From GCA-2862585 sp049890295 (lineage in GTDB: Bacteria; Bacteroidota; Bacteroidia; Flavobacteriales; UBA7312): a stretch of DNA of 64,000 nucleotides. Numbering within the stretch: position 1 is the first letter of the stretch; the number at the start of each line of letters is the position of its first letter. The notes under the pieces were generated by a model, which did no database searches, had not been told where the DNA came from, and saw nothing but the letters and a program-made list of their open reading frames with translations. Position numbers and translations under genes: made by a program. Location: NCBI GenBank assembly GCA_049890295.1, contig JBMHBP010000023.1, forward strand, positions 1-64,000. Reading direction: 5' to 3'. Shown piece after piece: positions 63,105 to 64,000 of the stretch.

Positions 63105-64000
63105 ATGAAAAACACTTTATTTTTTTCAATTCTACTTTTATTTAGTACACAGATATTTTCTCAAACAGGAAATGTTCGTGGATTTGTATATGACAAAGAC
63201 AATGGGGAGCCCATCATGTTTTGTAATGTTATTATCGAAGGTTTAGCAATAGGAACAGCAACCGATGTTAATGGTTTTTTTAATATTAGCAACGTTCCTA
63301 TTGGGCAACAAACTCTTTTAGTAACTTACATTGGTTATGATACTTTACGTCAAACTATTTCGCTCAAAGCCAATCAAATATTAAATCAGAAACTAGAAAT
63401 TAATGAATCTTCCGTTCAATTAGAGACTGTTACTGTTTCGGCAGACAGAGCAGAAATGAAAACTGAAGTTAAAGTCTCAGTTACTAAGGTTACTCCCAAG
63501 GATATAAAAATTATACCTTCAATTGGCGGCGAACCTGATCTAGCTCAATACCTCCAAATATTACCAGGTGTAGTATTTACTGGTGATCAAGGTGGTCAGT
63601 TGTATATAAGAGGTGGTTCACCCATTCAAAATAAAGTTTTACTTGATGGAATGATTGTCTACAATCCCTTTCACTCTATAGGATTATTTTCTGTTTTCGA
63701 CACAGACCTCATGCGAAACGCTGATATATACACCGGTGGTTTTGGTGCACAATATGGAGGTAGAATTTCTTCCATAATGGACATTACAACTATTGATGGT
63801 AACAAAAATAAATTGGGTGGTAAAGTGTCGGCAAGTACGTTTGGCAGTAAGTTGATGCTAGAAGGTCCTTTGTTTAAAAAAGGAGGTAACTCAACCTTTA
63901 TTTTTTCAGCCAAAACTTCTTACCTGGATAGGAGTTCAAAAACACTTTACTCCTACATTGACACTGCAGGCTTACCCTACAATTATACAGACCTTTATGG
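63105..64000 (+). CDS. TonB-dependent receptor with CarboxypepD_reg-like N-terminal domain (partial)
   Basis: The first 298 codons of an outer-membrane receptor that continues beyond the window. A signal peptide ends TQIFSQ. The CarboxypepD_reg-like domain follows at about 24-110 (VRGFVYDKDNGEPIMFCNVI, GTATDVNGFFNISNVPIGQQ). The plug starts near 125 and includes LAQYLQILPGVVFTGDQGGQ and LYIRGGSPIQNKVLLDGMIV. The barrel has begun. A -7-like TAAATTTG lies at 63079-63086. No SusD partner is visible in the window, so the cargo is unknown. Confidence 0.9.
   Translation, partial: MKNTLFFSILLLFSTQIFSQTGNVRGFVYDKDNGEPIMFCNVIIEGLAIGTATDVNGFFNISNVPIGQQTLLVTYIGYDTLRQTISLKANQILNQKLEINESSVQLETVTVSADRAEMKTEVKVSVTKVTPKDIKIIPSIGGEPDLAQYLQILPGVVFTGDQGGQLYIRGGSPIQNKVLLDGMIVYNPFHSIGLFSVFDTDLMRNADIYTGGFGAQYGGRISSIMDITTIDGNKNKLGGKVSASTFGSKLMLEGPLFKKGGNSTFIFSAKTSYLDRSSKTLYSYIDTAGLPYNYTDLY

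Overview
The window is AT-rich (about one third G+C by eye) and densely coded. It carries chromosomal genes of a member of the Bacteroidota, most likely the Flavobacteriales. The grounds are: SprB/PKD-type proteins ending in the gliding-motility (type IX secretion, type B) sorting domain; TAnnTTTG -7 promoter elements; a SusC-like TonB receptor with a carboxypeptidase-regulatory plug extension; DUF4290, DUF5606 and the bacteroidetal DnaJ and MurA variants; and futalosine-pathway menaquinone genes. I see no insertion sequence, prophage, CRISPR array or rRNA. The genus cannot be fixed from the sequence alone.
Layout. 1-8588 (minus): three tandem cell-surface proteins of the SprB/PKD class, the last running off the left edge. 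8716-13496 (plus): UvrD/PcrA helicase, DUF4290, MurA, TlpA-like thioredoxin. 13541-19835 (plus): a sigma-54-type promoter, then grpE, dnaJ, a clan GH-A-like hydrolase, an ABC-2 exporter pair and a Ppx/GppA phosphatase, tightly packed. 19832-25225: alaS, an M23 peptidase, a MerR regulator, mqnD and mqnB. 25294-31024: queD, folE, fabD, cpsB-like phosphatase and rfbB, an outer-membrane protein and waaA. 31291-31494: a two-tRNA transcription unit (Gly-GCC, Leu-TAA). 31539-38064: mutS, a TrmH-type methylase, an OmpA/thrombospondin-3 protein, and an OmpA-like/TPR lipoprotein. 38114-44767: two deoxynucleoside kinases, folK, sppA, a queuosine-precursor transporter, DUF2797 and a GH3 enzyme. 44846-50858: membrane pyrophosphatase, pdhB, etfBA and a DUF151 nuclease. 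50864-54947: nucleoside transporter, thyA, a saccharopine-dehydrogenase-like protein, folA. 54962-63073: clpX, clpP, tig, GNAT, oligoendopeptidase, DUF5606, an orphan HSDR_N nuclease-like protein and holA. 63105-64000: partial TonB receptor.
Themes. Pterin, folate and deoxynucleotide metabolism recurs: folE, queD, folK, folA, thyA, two dNKs, a nucleoside carrier and a queuosine transporter. Protein quality control is the second theme (grpE-dnaJ, tig-clpP-clpX, sppA, M3 peptidase). Genes are very tightly packed: ATGA and TAATG overlaps are common on the same strand, and five of nine convergent pairs overlap at their stop codons.
No obvious new multi-gene defence or biosynthetic system is visible. 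The best leads are the sigma-54-type promoter in front of grpE-dnaJ, the hydrolase inserted in the chaperone/exporter operon, the GIY-YIG-like motif in DUF2797, the C-terminal extension on the membrane pyrophosphatase, the solo HSDR_N protein, and the hairpin between the tRNA genes.
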